From assembly GCA_002310055.1 (NCBI GenBank), contig DBXS01000020.1:57765-69447 (forward strand): DNA of 11,683 bases, given 5' to 3'. The position numbers and the translations under genes are program-made. This document shows, piece after piece, positions 1 through 6,668 of the stretch (the first letter of the stretch is position 1; every line of letters begins with the position of its first letter). Under the pieces are notes generated by a model, which saw only the letters and a list, made by a program, of their open reading frames with translations, did no database searches and was not told the DNA's origin. This DNA comes from Clostridiales bacterium UBA1206. GTDB lineage: Bacteria; Bacillota; Clostridia; Oscillospirales; CAG-382.

Positions 1-71
1 ACATCGACCTCGGCAACATAGGCCATGCTCCCGCGGCCGATGAAGCCGCCGGCGCCCCCGACGAAGAATAA
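1..71 (+). CDS. C-terminal end of an unidentified protein (partial)
   Basis: Frame 3 is open from the window edge to a TAA at 69-71. It encodes 22 residues ending in an Ala/Pro/Asp/Glu-rich tail (last residues AAGAPDEE). The stop overlaps the start codon of the next gene by one base (TAATG), an arrangement typical of translational coupling, and the codons are GC-ending like those of the neighbouring genes. Too little is present to name the protein; a disordered acidic tail is all that can be said. The reading frame is supported only by the overlap and the codon style. Confidence 0.55.
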   Translation, partial: IDLGNIGHAPAADEAAGAPDEE

Positions 72-361
72 TGAGCTTTATCGATTCCGAACTCACCGAG
101 GAGTGCATAACGAGCGCGTCGTTCGATTCGCTCGAAAAAGCGCTCGAGCATTTCGGCTACGACGTGGTCCGCACCAAGCTTCAGATCACCGCGCGCCGCG
201 GAGGCGTGTTCAAAACCAACGGCAAATTCTCCACGGTCGTCGTCACGGACAGCGGTAATTTCCGCTCCTGCCGCGACACCGAGACCGCCAAAGGGTATCT
301 GATGCGCCCCAAACAGGGCGTGCTGGCGCAGATAGTCGCATTCGCCGAAGAACTGGAATAA
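71..361 (+). CDS. Small protein of unknown function, 96 aa
   Basis: This 96-residue cytoplasmic protein has no signal peptide, membrane segment or cysteine cluster. Residues 16-30 (ASFDSLEKALEHFGY) read as an amphipathic helix with a SLEKAL..FGY pattern. A basic, strand-rich middle follows (KLQITARRGGVF, KFSTVVVTD), then a short C-terminal helix ending in an acidic tail. The helix-then-strands layout faintly recalls small DUF1257/Ycf35-type proteins, but the likeness is too weak to assign. ATG at 71 is chosen because it overlaps the upstream stop (TAATG), so translation is probably coupled and the upstream gene may be its partner. A terminator follows five bases after the stop. The coding call is good; the function is unknown. 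Confidence 0.75.
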   Translation: MSFIDSELTEECITSASFDSLEKALEHFGYDVVRTKLQITARRGGVFKTNGKFSTVVVTDSGNFRSCRDTETAKGYLMRPKQGVLAQIVAFAEELE

Positions 362-365
362 GCGC

Positions 366-406
366 AAAAAAAGAAAGCCGATCTTTTGCAGACCGGCTTT
401 TTCTTT
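366..406. terminator. Bidirectional intrinsic terminator between convergent genes
   Basis: AAAGCCG (374-380) pairs with CGGCTTT (394-400), with an inner TCT/AGA pairing and a small loop. An A-rich run lies on the left (366-376) and a T-rich run on the right (398-406), so a hairpin plus U-tract forms on either strand. It sits between the stop of the 96-residue gene (361) and the stop of the minus-strand surface protein gene (420), and would serve both. Confidence 0.85.
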
Positions 407-419
407 ATGTTTTTAAGGC

Positions 420-3326
420 TCAGTATTTGTTCTGTTTGAGTTTTATGAAGAACAGCACCGCGCCGCCTATCACCGCTATGGCGATTATGACGATGGAAAT
501 TATCAGCCCGGCTTTGGAACCGCTTTCGGTCTCCTCGGCGAGCGCAAAGCGGATATCCACCGTGGTGTTGCCCGTTACGGTTATGGTCAGCTTGCCGTCT
601 TCCGCCTCGGCGGCTTCGCCGTTGACGAGTATGCGGCTGATGACGTAGCCTTTGTCCGGAGTGATGTCGAACGTGACGGGCATACCCGATTCCACGTTCT
701 GCGTGACGTTGGGGCTGACGCTGCCGTTTTCGCCGACTATGACGTTGACGTCGTAGGTGGGCAGGACGGCCTGTTTGCTTATGAACACCAGGGTCTTGTG
801 CTCTTTGAGCTGGATCTGGACCCTTCCGCCATCGCCGCACTGGAGCGTTTCGTAAACGCGTACCAGCGCGCCGCTTTCAAAGCCAAAGCAGCCCACTTCC
901 ATATCGGCGAACTCGGTCCCCAGCCGCAGGTCGGCCTGCGCGCCGGAAGGATAGATATCGCTGAACTTCACCACCGAATAGATGCAGTTGGCGTACTGCG
1001 GGTTCGAAGACACCGCCGCGCCTATCTGCGCGTATTCGGGGCACTGCGAATTCCTGAGCAGGCTCAAATCCACGTCCGCGTACGGGATGAGCGTGCCGCT
1101 GACCGGGAAAGTGACTTCGTGGTCGGAACCGGTCACCACGGCGGTGCGCGAAGTGAAATCCATAACGAGCTTTTCAAACACTTTTTTGCTGGCCTTGGTC
1201 TTGGCCGTGGCGTCTATCCTTATGACGCCGGCGGTCCAGTCTATGTCGTCCACGTTGATAAGATTTGCGTCCACGGTGGCGGTCTGTTTGAAATAAGCGC
1301 GTATCGTGTGGTCGGCGGAAACGGCTTCGAACGTGTAGGTGCCGTCTTCGAGCGAAACGTCCAAACCGTCCACGTTGACGTAATCGACTTCATAGCCGTC
1401 GTCGGGGGTGACGGTGTAGACGACGGTCTCGCCCTGGATGACCTCGGTCCTGCCCGCGGGGGTGATGGTACCGTTGGCGGAAGCGTTGGCGGTTATGCTG
1501 TGGGTGATTATCACGTCGTCCTTGCTCGCAAAGGTGACCGCTATGGTGTGGTTCGCCTTGACCGCGCGGAACGTGTAGGTCTTGCCCATGCTTTCGTTGT
1601 ATACTTCGACCGAGTCGACCTTTACCGAATAGATGCGGTAGTTCATATCGGGCGTGAAGGTGAAGGTGATGTTTTCGCCGTCGGGGACGTAGACCACGTT
1701 CTTGACTATCTCGCCCAGATCGGCGGTTATGGAGCCGCCGCCCTGCTTGGTGACGACCGCGGTGATGCGGTATTTTATCTTTTCAAACGTTACGTTTATA
1801 ACGCTTTCTCTCTCTATGCGGATCCTGGTCTGGCCGTCGGAGGAGGGAGTCACGGAAGTCCCGTTGACGGTGATGGAAGCGACCTGATAGCCGGAATCGG
1901 GAACGGTGTTGACGCCTATGTAGGTGCCCTGCTTGATCATTGCGGGGTTGGTGGTGTAGCCCACAATATTGGCTTTGCCGTGCGCGCCGGTGGCGTCGGA
2001 TGTGACGTTGAGCGTCACACTCACGTCGGCGGCGATCTCCTTGAACTGCGCGGTCACGCGCAGCGTGCCGGCGGCTATCGCTTCATAGGTATTGGTGCTG
2101 AGCTTGCGGGGGATGTCGTTGATGACCACCGCGTCGAGCTCGTAGCCTTCGTCGGGAATGAACGTGAATATGACGGTCTCGTTTTCCCGGGGCAGAAGCG
2201 TGCTCGCGGTGATGGTACCGTGCGGTGCCTGAGTGATGATGACCGCGTTGGGCGGATAGTCGAACGCCACGTACAGCGTGCCTTCGTTCACGTTTTCTAT
2301 TTCTATGTAACGGTTTTCGGTGATCGTGCATTCGACCGAACCGCCGGAAGCGGAAACGAACGAAGCGGAGGAGATGATATAGACCTGATCGACCTCGCTG
2401 GTAACCTCAAGCGTGACCTTGCTGCCGGTAGTTACGGAAAACGTCTCGCCGACAGGCGAACCGCCGATGCTGAAAACGAACGAATCGGTTATTCCGCCGC
2501 TGACCGTGGTGCTTACGGTCACGTCGCAGAGCGGAATGGAGGAATAGACGGGGACGAGGGTGACGTTGGATTTGAGCACGGTCTCGAACTTGCTGTCCGA
2601 AACCTGTATCGAAGCGCCATTGACGGTGACCGATTCCAAAAACAGGCCTTCGTCGGGCGTGAAGGTGACGGTCACGCTTGCGCCGTATTTGAAGCCGTAG
2701 ACCGAAACGCCGTTTTCGTATTTGAACGTGGTGTAGCCTTTGCTCACGTCGAATCTGCCGCCTTCGGTGTCGGGGATGGTGAGGATCACGGGTTCGTCGA
2801 GCGTGTATTCGACGTAAACTGTGGCGGCAGTCTCTTCGGCCGAGACCACGGTCGCGTCTTTGCCACCTATCATAAAGACGCAGTCTTCGGCGAACGGGCG
2901 GTCGGAAGTGATCTCGACGGTGAGCTTGTAAGTTTTGCCGTTTTCGAACTCGTCGTGGTCGGGATCCCACGCGCTGTTTGTCACGGCGACGCCTTCGGTG
3001 GCCGATACGGCGTCGGCGGGCGCGTCGCCCACTTTGGGAGCGGCGACGCTGAGCTGTACGAGCCCTATGGGCTCGGGTTCGGCAGAAACTTCCTCGGAGC
3101 TCTCTTCAGAGCTTTCTTCGGCGGAACTTTCCTCGGGGAGTTCGGAGCTTTCCTCCTCCGGTTCGGAGCTTTCTTCGGAAATTTCCTCCGAGCTTTCTTC
3201 AACGCTTTCCTCGGCGGAACTTTCGGTTTCGTCCGAAACGTCTTCTTCGGCGAATACGCTCACGCCGGCCGTGAACAGCAGGCAGAACGCGAGCAGCAGC
3301 GATATTATTACGGAAAATCTTTTCAT
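420..3326 (-). CDS. Large membrane-anchored surface protein with acidic stalk and InlB-B-type repeats
   Basis: This 968-residue exported protein starts at an ATG 8 bases after GGAGG (3335-3339 on the complement). Residues 1-26 are a signal peptide (MKRF, hydrophobic core, VFA cleavage site). Residues 27-83 are almost only Ser, Glu and Pro, a flexible acidic stalk. Residues about 110-360 hold divergent beta domains. Residues about 360-681 hold four tandem repeats with the pattern G.I......G..V.FT..PD.GY.....V.....Y.F.....T..V.F, typical of divergent InlB B-repeats (bacterial repeat family); a fifth lies at 858-928. Residues 685-850 are a non-repeated unknown domain. Residues 939-961 are a C-terminal transmembrane helix followed by KLKQNKY. 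There is no LPXTG motif, so anchoring is by the membrane helix. The gene lies 30 bases behind the lipoprotein gene and is probably co-transcribed. Adhesion or surface display is inferred from the family; the ligand is unknown. Confidence 0.9.
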   Translation of the reverse strand: MKRFSVIISLLLAFCLLFTAGVSVFAEEDVSDETESSAEESVEESSEEISEESSEPEEESSELPEESSAEESSEESSEEVSAEPEPIGLVQLSVAAPKVGDAPADAVSATEGVAVTNSAWDPDHDEFENGKTYKLTVEITSDRPFAEDCVFMIGGKDATVVSAEETAATVYVEYTLDEPVILTIPDTEGGRFDVSKGYTTFKYENGVSVYGFKYGASVTVTFTPDEGLFLESVTVNGASIQVSDSKFETVLKSNVTLVPVYSSIPLCDVTVSTTVSGGITDSFVFSIGGSPVGETFSVTTGSKVTLEVTSEVDQVYIISSASFVSASGGSVECTITENRYIEIENVNEGTLYVAFDYPPNAVIITQAPHGTITASTLLPRENETVIFTFIPDEGYELDAVVINDIPRKLSTNTYEAIAAGTLRVTAQFKEIAADVSVTLNVTSDATGAHGKANIVGYTTNPAMIKQGTYIGVNTVPDSGYQVASITVNGTSVTPSSDGQTRIRIERESVINVTFEKIKYRITAVVTKQGGGSITADLGEIVKNVVYVPDGENITFTFTPDMNYRIYSVKVDSVEVYNESMGKTYTFRAVKANHTIAVTFASKDDVIITHSITANASANGTITPAGRTEVIQGETVVYTVTPDDGYEVDYVNVDGLDVSLEDGTYTFEAVSADHTIRAYFKQTATVDANLINVDDIDWTAGVIRIDATAKTKASKKVFEKLVMDFTSRTAVVTGSDHEVTFPVSGTLIPYADVDLSLLRNSQCPEYAQIGAAVSSNPQYANCIYSVVKFSDIYPSGAQADLRLGTEFADMEVGCFGFESGALVRVYETLQCGDGGRVQIQLKEHKTLVFISKQAVLPTYDVNVIVGENGSVSPNVTQNVESGMPVTFDITPDKGYVISRILVNGEAAEAEDGKLTITVTGNTTVDIRFALAEETESGSKAGLIISIVIIAIAVIGGAVLFFIKLKQNKY
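3078..3248 (-). repeat. Ser/Glu-coding low-complexity tandem repeat
   Basis: This stretch encodes residues 27-83 of the surface protein as degenerate ESSEE/AEESS units, with recurring plus-strand words such as GAGCT(T/C)TC and CGGAGCTTTC. Such tracts can change length by slippage or recombination. The encoded segment would be a negatively charged, probably disordered spacer next to the signal peptide. Confidence 0.8.
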
Positions 3327-3356
3327 TTGTTTTTCCTCCGTGAATTGTTCGGTAAA

Positions 3357-3902
3357 TTAAGACCCGGCGGCGTTTTCGCCGTTTTCCGCGGCGGCGTGCG
3401 CCGCTTCTATTTCTTCCGCGGAATTGCCGTAGCATATCAGCAGGTCGCCTTCATATTCGGTAAAGCCCACTATAAGCCCGTCGCACGAGTAAAGCTCGCT
3501 TACCGAACACGCGGCGACGGTCTCGACGAATCCAAGCTCTGCAAGGTTTTTCTTGTATTCCGCAAGCTTGCTTTTGCTAACGCCGGAAACGCAGATGCAC
3601 CCGTACGCGCCGTCTTTGCTACGGTAAGCGAACTCGGTGCTGCCGTCGCGCAGCTTGGGGATCAGGGCGCCGTTGCCTTTGCCGGGCCATTCGAGCGAGC
3701 GCCCCAGCCCGTATTCGCGCCAGGCGTCGTCTATGACTGTCTTTATTCCGTCTTTTGCCACCTCGTCCCAGGCGGTGTTGATCTTTTCGCGCAGGTCTGG
3801 GTCAAGCCCCGCCTCTTCCATTGCGCTGTCTATAAAAGAGCACGAGCACATAAGCAGGGCAAGGAGCGCGGCGAGCGCGAAACATAACGATTTTTTTACC
3901 AT
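3357..3902 (-). CDS. Small lipoprotein of unknown function, 181 aa
   Basis: The start is taken as the ATG at 3902 (MVKKSLCF), 6 bases after GGAG; a longer in-frame reading from a TTG at 3980 would put 26 non-signal residues ahead of a clear lipoprotein leader. Residues 1-20 form that leader (KK, then an Ala/Leu core). The likely lipidated residue is Cys21 in MCSC, with Ser at -1. The mature part has an acidic helical region (about 22-65), a LEWPGK....IPKL segment (about 69-83), and an alpha/beta C-terminus with VSGVSKSKLAEYKKNLAELGF (shown here as VSKSKLAEY...LGF). This layout is common among clostridial lipoproteins of unknown function. It is the first gene of a two-gene unit with the repeat surface protein 30 bases downstream, so the products may work together at the membrane. 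No catalytic motif is visible. Confidence 0.8.
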   Translation of the reverse strand: MVKKSLCFALAALLALLMCSCSFIDSAMEEAGLDPDLREKINTAWDEVAKDGIKTVIDDAWREYGLGRSLEWPGKGNGALIPKLRDGSTEFAYRSKDGAYGCICVSGVSKSKLAEYKKNLAELGFVETVAACSVSELYSCDGLIVGFTEYEGDLLICYGNSAEEIEAAHAAAENGENAAGS

Positions 3903-3990
3903 ATTGAACTCCGCCCACTTGACTATTCGGCGCGTTTCTGCTATACTTTGGGTGAAAAGAACGGCGCGCGGAAAGTCCAAGCGGTGATTG

Positions 3991-4018
3991 TTTGGAACTT
4001 TATCAATTCAATTATACA
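3991..4018 (+). promoter_or_regulatory. Possible proS promoter overlapping the divergent promoter
   Basis: TTTGGA (3991-3996), a 16-base spacer and TATACA (4013-4018) form a weak sigma-A-like promoter reading towards proS. Its -10 overlaps the -10 of the opposite promoter. The AT-rich stretch 4033-4070 offers alternatives (for example TGTAAT at 4058-4063), so the exact element is uncertain. Confidence 0.3.
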
Positions 4019-4038
4019 CAAAACCGCCGTCATTGCAA
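4011..4038 (-). promoter_or_regulatory. Promoter for the lipoprotein/surface-protein unit
   Basis: On the minus strand, TTGCAA (4033-4038) is followed after 16 bases by a perfect TATAAT (complement of 4011-4016). Initiation near 4004 would give a leader of about 100 bases before the ATG at 3902. Spacing and -10 are good; the -35 matches TTGACA at four of six positions. Confidence 0.55.
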
Positions 4039-4089
4039 TAAAAATGTATTAAATAATTGTAATAATTTTTCGGAAGGACGACACATTTT

Positions 4090-5526
4090 ATGGCAGAAAA
4101 GAAATTTGTGGAAGAAATAACCCCGATGGACGTCGATTTTGCGCAGTGGTACACCGATATCTGCAAAAAAGCCGAACTCATAGAATACACCTCGGTCAAG
4201 GGTTGCCTCGTCATGCGCCCCTACGGCTGCGCCATCTGGGAAAACATACAAAAGATACTCGACACCGAATTCAAGCGCCTGGGGCACGAAAACGTCTTTA
4301 TGCCCATGTTCATACCCGAATCGCTTCTGCAAAAGGAAAAGGATCACGTAAAGGGCTTCGCTCCCGAGGTCGCGTGGGTGACGATGGGCGGCAGCGAGCC
4401 GCTCGAAGACCGCCTGTGCGTGCGTCCCACCAGCGAAACGCTTTTTTGCGAGCATTATTCCAACATAATCCATTCCTACCGCGATCTGCCGCGGCTCTAT
4501 AACCAGTGGGTCTCGGTCGTAAGGTGGGAAAAGACCACACGCCCGTTCCTGCGCACGCGTGAATTCTGGTGGCAGGAAGGCCACACCATCCACGCCACGG
4601 CGGAAGAAGCGATAGCCGAGACCGAGCAGATGCTCAACGTCTACGCCGATTTCTGCGAAAACTCGCTCGCGATGCCGGTCATCAAGGGCCGCAAGACCGA
4701 AAGCGACAAATTCGCGGGCGCCGTGGCGACCTACGCCATAGAGGCGCTCATGCACGACGGCAAGGCGCTCCAGGCCGGGACGAGTCATTATTTCGGCGAC
4801 GGTTTCGCAAAGGCGTTCAATATCCAGTACACCGACAAAGAAAACAAAAAACAGTTCCCGTTCCAGACCTCCTGGGGCGTTTCGACGCGCCTTATCGGCG
4901 GCATCATAATGACTCACGGCGACGACCGCGGGCTGGTGCTCCCGCCCGACGTGGCTCCCGTGCAGGCGGTGATCGTTCCCATAGCCCAGCACAAGGAAGG
5001 CGTGCTCGAGAAATGCCGCGAGCTTTACGACGCGCTTTCAAAGGATTTCCGCGTAAAACTCGACGACACCGACAATTCCGCCGGCTGGAAATTCGCCGAA
5101 TACGAAATGAAAGGCGTCCCCTGCCGCATAGAGCTCGGCCCGCGCGATATCGAAAACGGCGAATGCGTCATAGTCACGCGCCACGACCACAACAAAGAGA
5201 CCGTTCCGCTCGCCGATCTTTCGTCTGCGCTCGCGCGCAAGCTCAAGGAAGTGCGCGACGGGCTCTACGCCAAAGCGCTCGAAAACCGCGAAAAGCACAC
5301 TCATTCGTGCACGAGCATAGAAGGCATAAAAGAATCGCTCGCCCGCGACGGCGACGGCTTTATCAAAGCTATGTGGTGCGGCGACGAAGAATGCGAAAAC
5401 AAGGTCAAAGAGCTCACCGGCGTCTGCTCTCGCTGCATCCCGTTTGAACAGGAACATTTGTCCGACACCTGCGTGTGCTGCGGCAAGCCCGCAAAGCACA
5501 TGGTCTATTGGGGCAAAGCGTATTGA
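4090..5526 (+). CDS. proS: Prolyl-tRNA synthetase, archaeal/eukaryote-like short form
   Basis: This class II synthetase charges tRNA-Pro with proline in the cytoplasm. At 478 residues it matches the short ProRS form, which lacks the bacterial editing insertion domain. Visible parts are motif 1 around FMPMFIPE (70-77), CVRPTSE for substrate binding (110-116), motif 2 at RWEKTTRPFLRTREFWWQEGH (145-165, here RWEKTTRPF...TREFWWQEGH), and motif 3 at GGIIMTHGDDRGLVLPP (270-286). An anticodon-binding domain follows (about 290-400), then a C-terminal cysteine-rich zinc-type domain (C430, C435, C446, C449, with C461/C463/C464). The chain ends in the family-typical WGKAY with a terminal Tyr. GGAAGGA (4072-4078) lies 11 bases before the ATG, rather far. 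Isoleucine codons are 14 AUA, 12 AUC and no AUU by my count. A dockerin protein gene follows after 27 bases. Confidence 0.97.
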   Translation: MAEKKFVEEITPMDVDFAQWYTDICKKAELIEYTSVKGCLVMRPYGCAIWENIQKILDTEFKRLGHENVFMPMFIPESLLQKEKDHVKGFAPEVAWVTMGGSEPLEDRLCVRPTSETLFCEHYSNIIHSYRDLPRLYNQWVSVVRWEKTTRPFLRTREFWWQEGHTIHATAEEAIAETEQMLNVYADFCENSLAMPVIKGRKTESDKFAGAVATYAIEALMHDGKALQAGTSHYFGDGFAKAFNIQYTDKENKKQFPFQTSWGVSTRLIGGIIMTHGDDRGLVLPPDVAPVQAVIVPIAQHKEGVLEKCRELYDALSKDFRVKLDDTDNSAGWKFAEYEMKGVPCRIELGPRDIENGECVIVTRHDHNKETVPLADLSSALARKLKEVRDGLYAKALENREKHTHSCTSIEGIKESLARDGDGFIKAMWCGDEECENKVKELTGVCSRCIPFEQEHLSDTCVCCGKPAKHMVYWGKAY

Positions 5527-5553
5527 TGTTGCCCCTTTGAAAAAGAGGGTAAA

Positions 5554-6414
5554 ATGATCAAAAAAATCATCGCGCTCTGCGTCGCGCTGCTTTGTTTCGC
5601 GGTATTCGCGCTGGCGGCCGAAGACGTCCGTTACGCTTTCGGCGTCCGCGACGCCTCCGTCGTAAACGCCGACGAGGCGGGCGTAGTCGTCTACTGTTCC
5701 GAAAACCGCGGAATAGCGTCGGGCGCGCTCAATTTCACATACGACCGCGAGGCCGTGCGTTTCGTGCGGCTGGAGCTCTGCGCGGAATGCCCGGTCGATT
5801 ACGTTTCGGTATACGATAACGAATACGGGCAGGTCCGCGTGGCTTTCGCGTCAACCGCCGGCGTTTTCAAATACACCGGCAACCTGTTCACGCTCTTTTT
5901 CGCGCCCGTGTACGGCGAATGCGAGACCGCGGTGGGCATAAGGCTGCAGGGCAGCGAGCTGTACGACGACGACTATTCGCCCGCTGCGTTTTCCGCCGCC
6001 GAAGGCACGCTGACGTTTCTTGAAACGCGCCTTTCCACCGCGGAGGGAAGCGGGCTTCGCGTCGACCACGCGCGCCAGCTCATAACCGGCGTCATCACCG
6101 GCACCGACGTCGACACGCTCGGCAGTATGCTGGTGGGCGATTTTATCCTGCCCGACGAAGTGCATACCGGCGCGCCGGTCGAAAGCGGCGGAATAGTATA
6201 TTCCGTGGTGGTCGTGGGCGACACCGACCGCAATGGCAGGGTCGATACCGAAGATTACATCATGGCGCGGCTCGTGCTCACGGCGGGGACTTCCGATCAC
6301 GCGGTGTTCGCCGCGGCGGATATGGATAACGACGGCGAGCTGACCGCCGAAGACTGCGAGATCTTGCGCGAATACGTCTTGGGCGAGCGGCTGTTCTGGC
6401 CCGAAGAAGATTGA
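5554..6414 (+). CDS. Secreted cohesin-like plus dockerin protein
   Basis: This 286-residue exported protein has a signal peptide at 1-21 or 22 (MIKK, hydrophobic core, FALAA). Residues about 27-156 look like a cohesin/CBM-type beta sandwich: GALNFTYDREAVRFVRL (57-73) matches the usual strand with Asp-x-x-x-Val, and GQVRVAFAS (92-100) the later strand. Residues 160-220 are a linker domain often seen before clostridial dockerins (LITGVITGTD...G...V). Residues 221-280 are a type I dockerin with two complete calcium loops: D223/D225/N227/D231/D234 and D256/D258/D260/T264/D267, each followed by a helix (YIMARLVL, CEILREYVLG). It starts 27 bases after proS with GAGGG 4-5 bases before the ATG, so it is probably co-transcribed. 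It could be a small adaptor linking a dockerin partner to another cohesin; no enzyme domain or membrane anchor is seen. The cohesin call is weaker than the dockerin. Confidence 0.85.
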   Translation: MIKKIIALCVALLCFAVFALAAEDVRYAFGVRDASVVNADEAGVVVYCSENRGIASGALNFTYDREAVRFVRLELCAECPVDYVSVYDNEYGQVRVAFASTAGVFKYTGNLFTLFFAPVYGECETAVGIRLQGSELYDDDYSPAAFSAAEGTLTFLETRLSTAEGSGLRVDHARQLITGVITGTDVDTLGSMLVGDFILPDEVHTGAPVESGGIVYSVVVVGDTDRNGRVDTEDYIMARLVLTAGTSDHAVFAAADMDNDGELTAEDCEILREYVLGERLFWPEED

Positions 6415-6433
6415 TTATATACAAAAATATATC

Positions 6434-6447
6434 CGAACATTTGTGCG
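6434..6447. promoter_or_regulatory. LexA-like box 1
   Basis: CGAACATTTGTGCG matches the Firmicutes LexA consensus CGAACRNRYGTTYG at 12 of 14 positions. It lies just upstream of the -35 of the promoter at 6457-6484. The 12-base core GAACATTTGTGC is repeated exactly 32 bases downstream, about three helical turns. Confidence 0.6.
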
Positions 6448-6456
6448 ATTTGCACA

Positions 6457-6484
6457 TTGATTTTGCGAACATTTGTGCTATAAT
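6457..6484 (+). promoter_or_regulatory. Sigma-A-type promoter, probably LexA-controlled
   Basis: TTGATT (6457-6462), a 16-base spacer and a perfect TATAAT (6479-6484) read towards the 146-residue gene. LexA-like box 2 fills most of the spacer and touches the -10, so bound LexA would block RNA polymerase. Initiation is expected near 6491, leaving a leader of about 260 bases. No clear terminator separates it from the dockerin gene upstream. Confidence 0.65.
6466..6479. promoter_or_regulatory. LexA-like box 2, between -35 and -10
   Basis: CGAACATTTGTGCT shares its GAACATTTGTGC core with box 1 and overlaps the first base of the TATAAT. It has three mismatches to the 14-base consensus, but its position inside the promoter is that expected of a repressor site. 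Confidence 0.6.
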
Positions 6485-6613
6485 AGTTTCGCGCCGGGTG
6501 AGAAGGCAAAATTTTTCCGGCGCGGAAAGGTGCAAAACGAACTGACCGCAGCACAGCCCAAACCAACTTACAACGCTTTTTTGAGGGGATACGGAAAAGC
6601 GCAGATCCACACG

Positions 6614-6638
6614 ACTGCCGGGGTGGCAGTTCATTTTT
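6614..6638 (+). terminator. Possible terminator or attenuator inside the leader
   Basis: ACTGCC, loop GGGGT and GGCAGT form a 6-bp stem followed by TCA and five T. If it works, the promoter at 6457-6484 would produce a separate RNA of about 145 bases and the downstream gene would need read-through or another promoter. The stem is short and the U-tract is offset by three bases, so the call is weak. Confidence 0.3.
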
Positions 6639-6644
6639 GCCGAC

Positions 6645-6668
6645 AAAAACGAACATATGTTCGTTTTT
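6645..6668. promoter_or_regulatory. Perfect palindrome containing a consensus LexA box
   Basis: The 24 bases are perfectly self-complementary. The core at 6650-6663, CGAACATATGTTCG, fits the Firmicutes/Clostridia LexA operator at every position and is flanked by five A and five T. It lies about 160 bases downstream of the recognised promoter and 82 bases before the ATG at 6751. It could be the operator of a second, unrecognised promoter, a roadblock site, or a hairpin plus U-tract terminator. The exact consensus match favours LexA binding. Confidence 0.75.

Noticed and set aside
798..3887. A 1029-codon open frame on the plus strand opposite the surface-protein and lipoprotein genes
   Set aside because: It is antisense to two genes with clear signal peptides, repeats and ribosome sites. 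The frame stays open because of GC-rich codon bias; the translation is rich in Gly, Asp, Val, Arg and His with no recognisable domain.
3903..3980. Extended N-terminus of the lipoprotein from a TTG at 3980
   Set aside because: It would place 26 non-hydrophobic residues before a clear lipoprotein leader; the ATG at 3902 has a GGAG at good spacing.
4030..4992. A 320-codon minus-strand frame opposite proS
   Set aside because: It is antisense to a certain synthetase gene and shows no domain of its own.
6415..6433. Possible terminator after the dockerin gene
   Set aside because: The stretch is only AT-rich with a weak ATATA/TATAT pairing and no GC stem or U-tract.
6618..6634. GGGGTGGCAG resembling the start of a T-box antiterminator sequence
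   Set aside because: The required ACCGCG half is absent, there is no specifier stem, and the downstream gene is not a synthetase or amino-acid gene.
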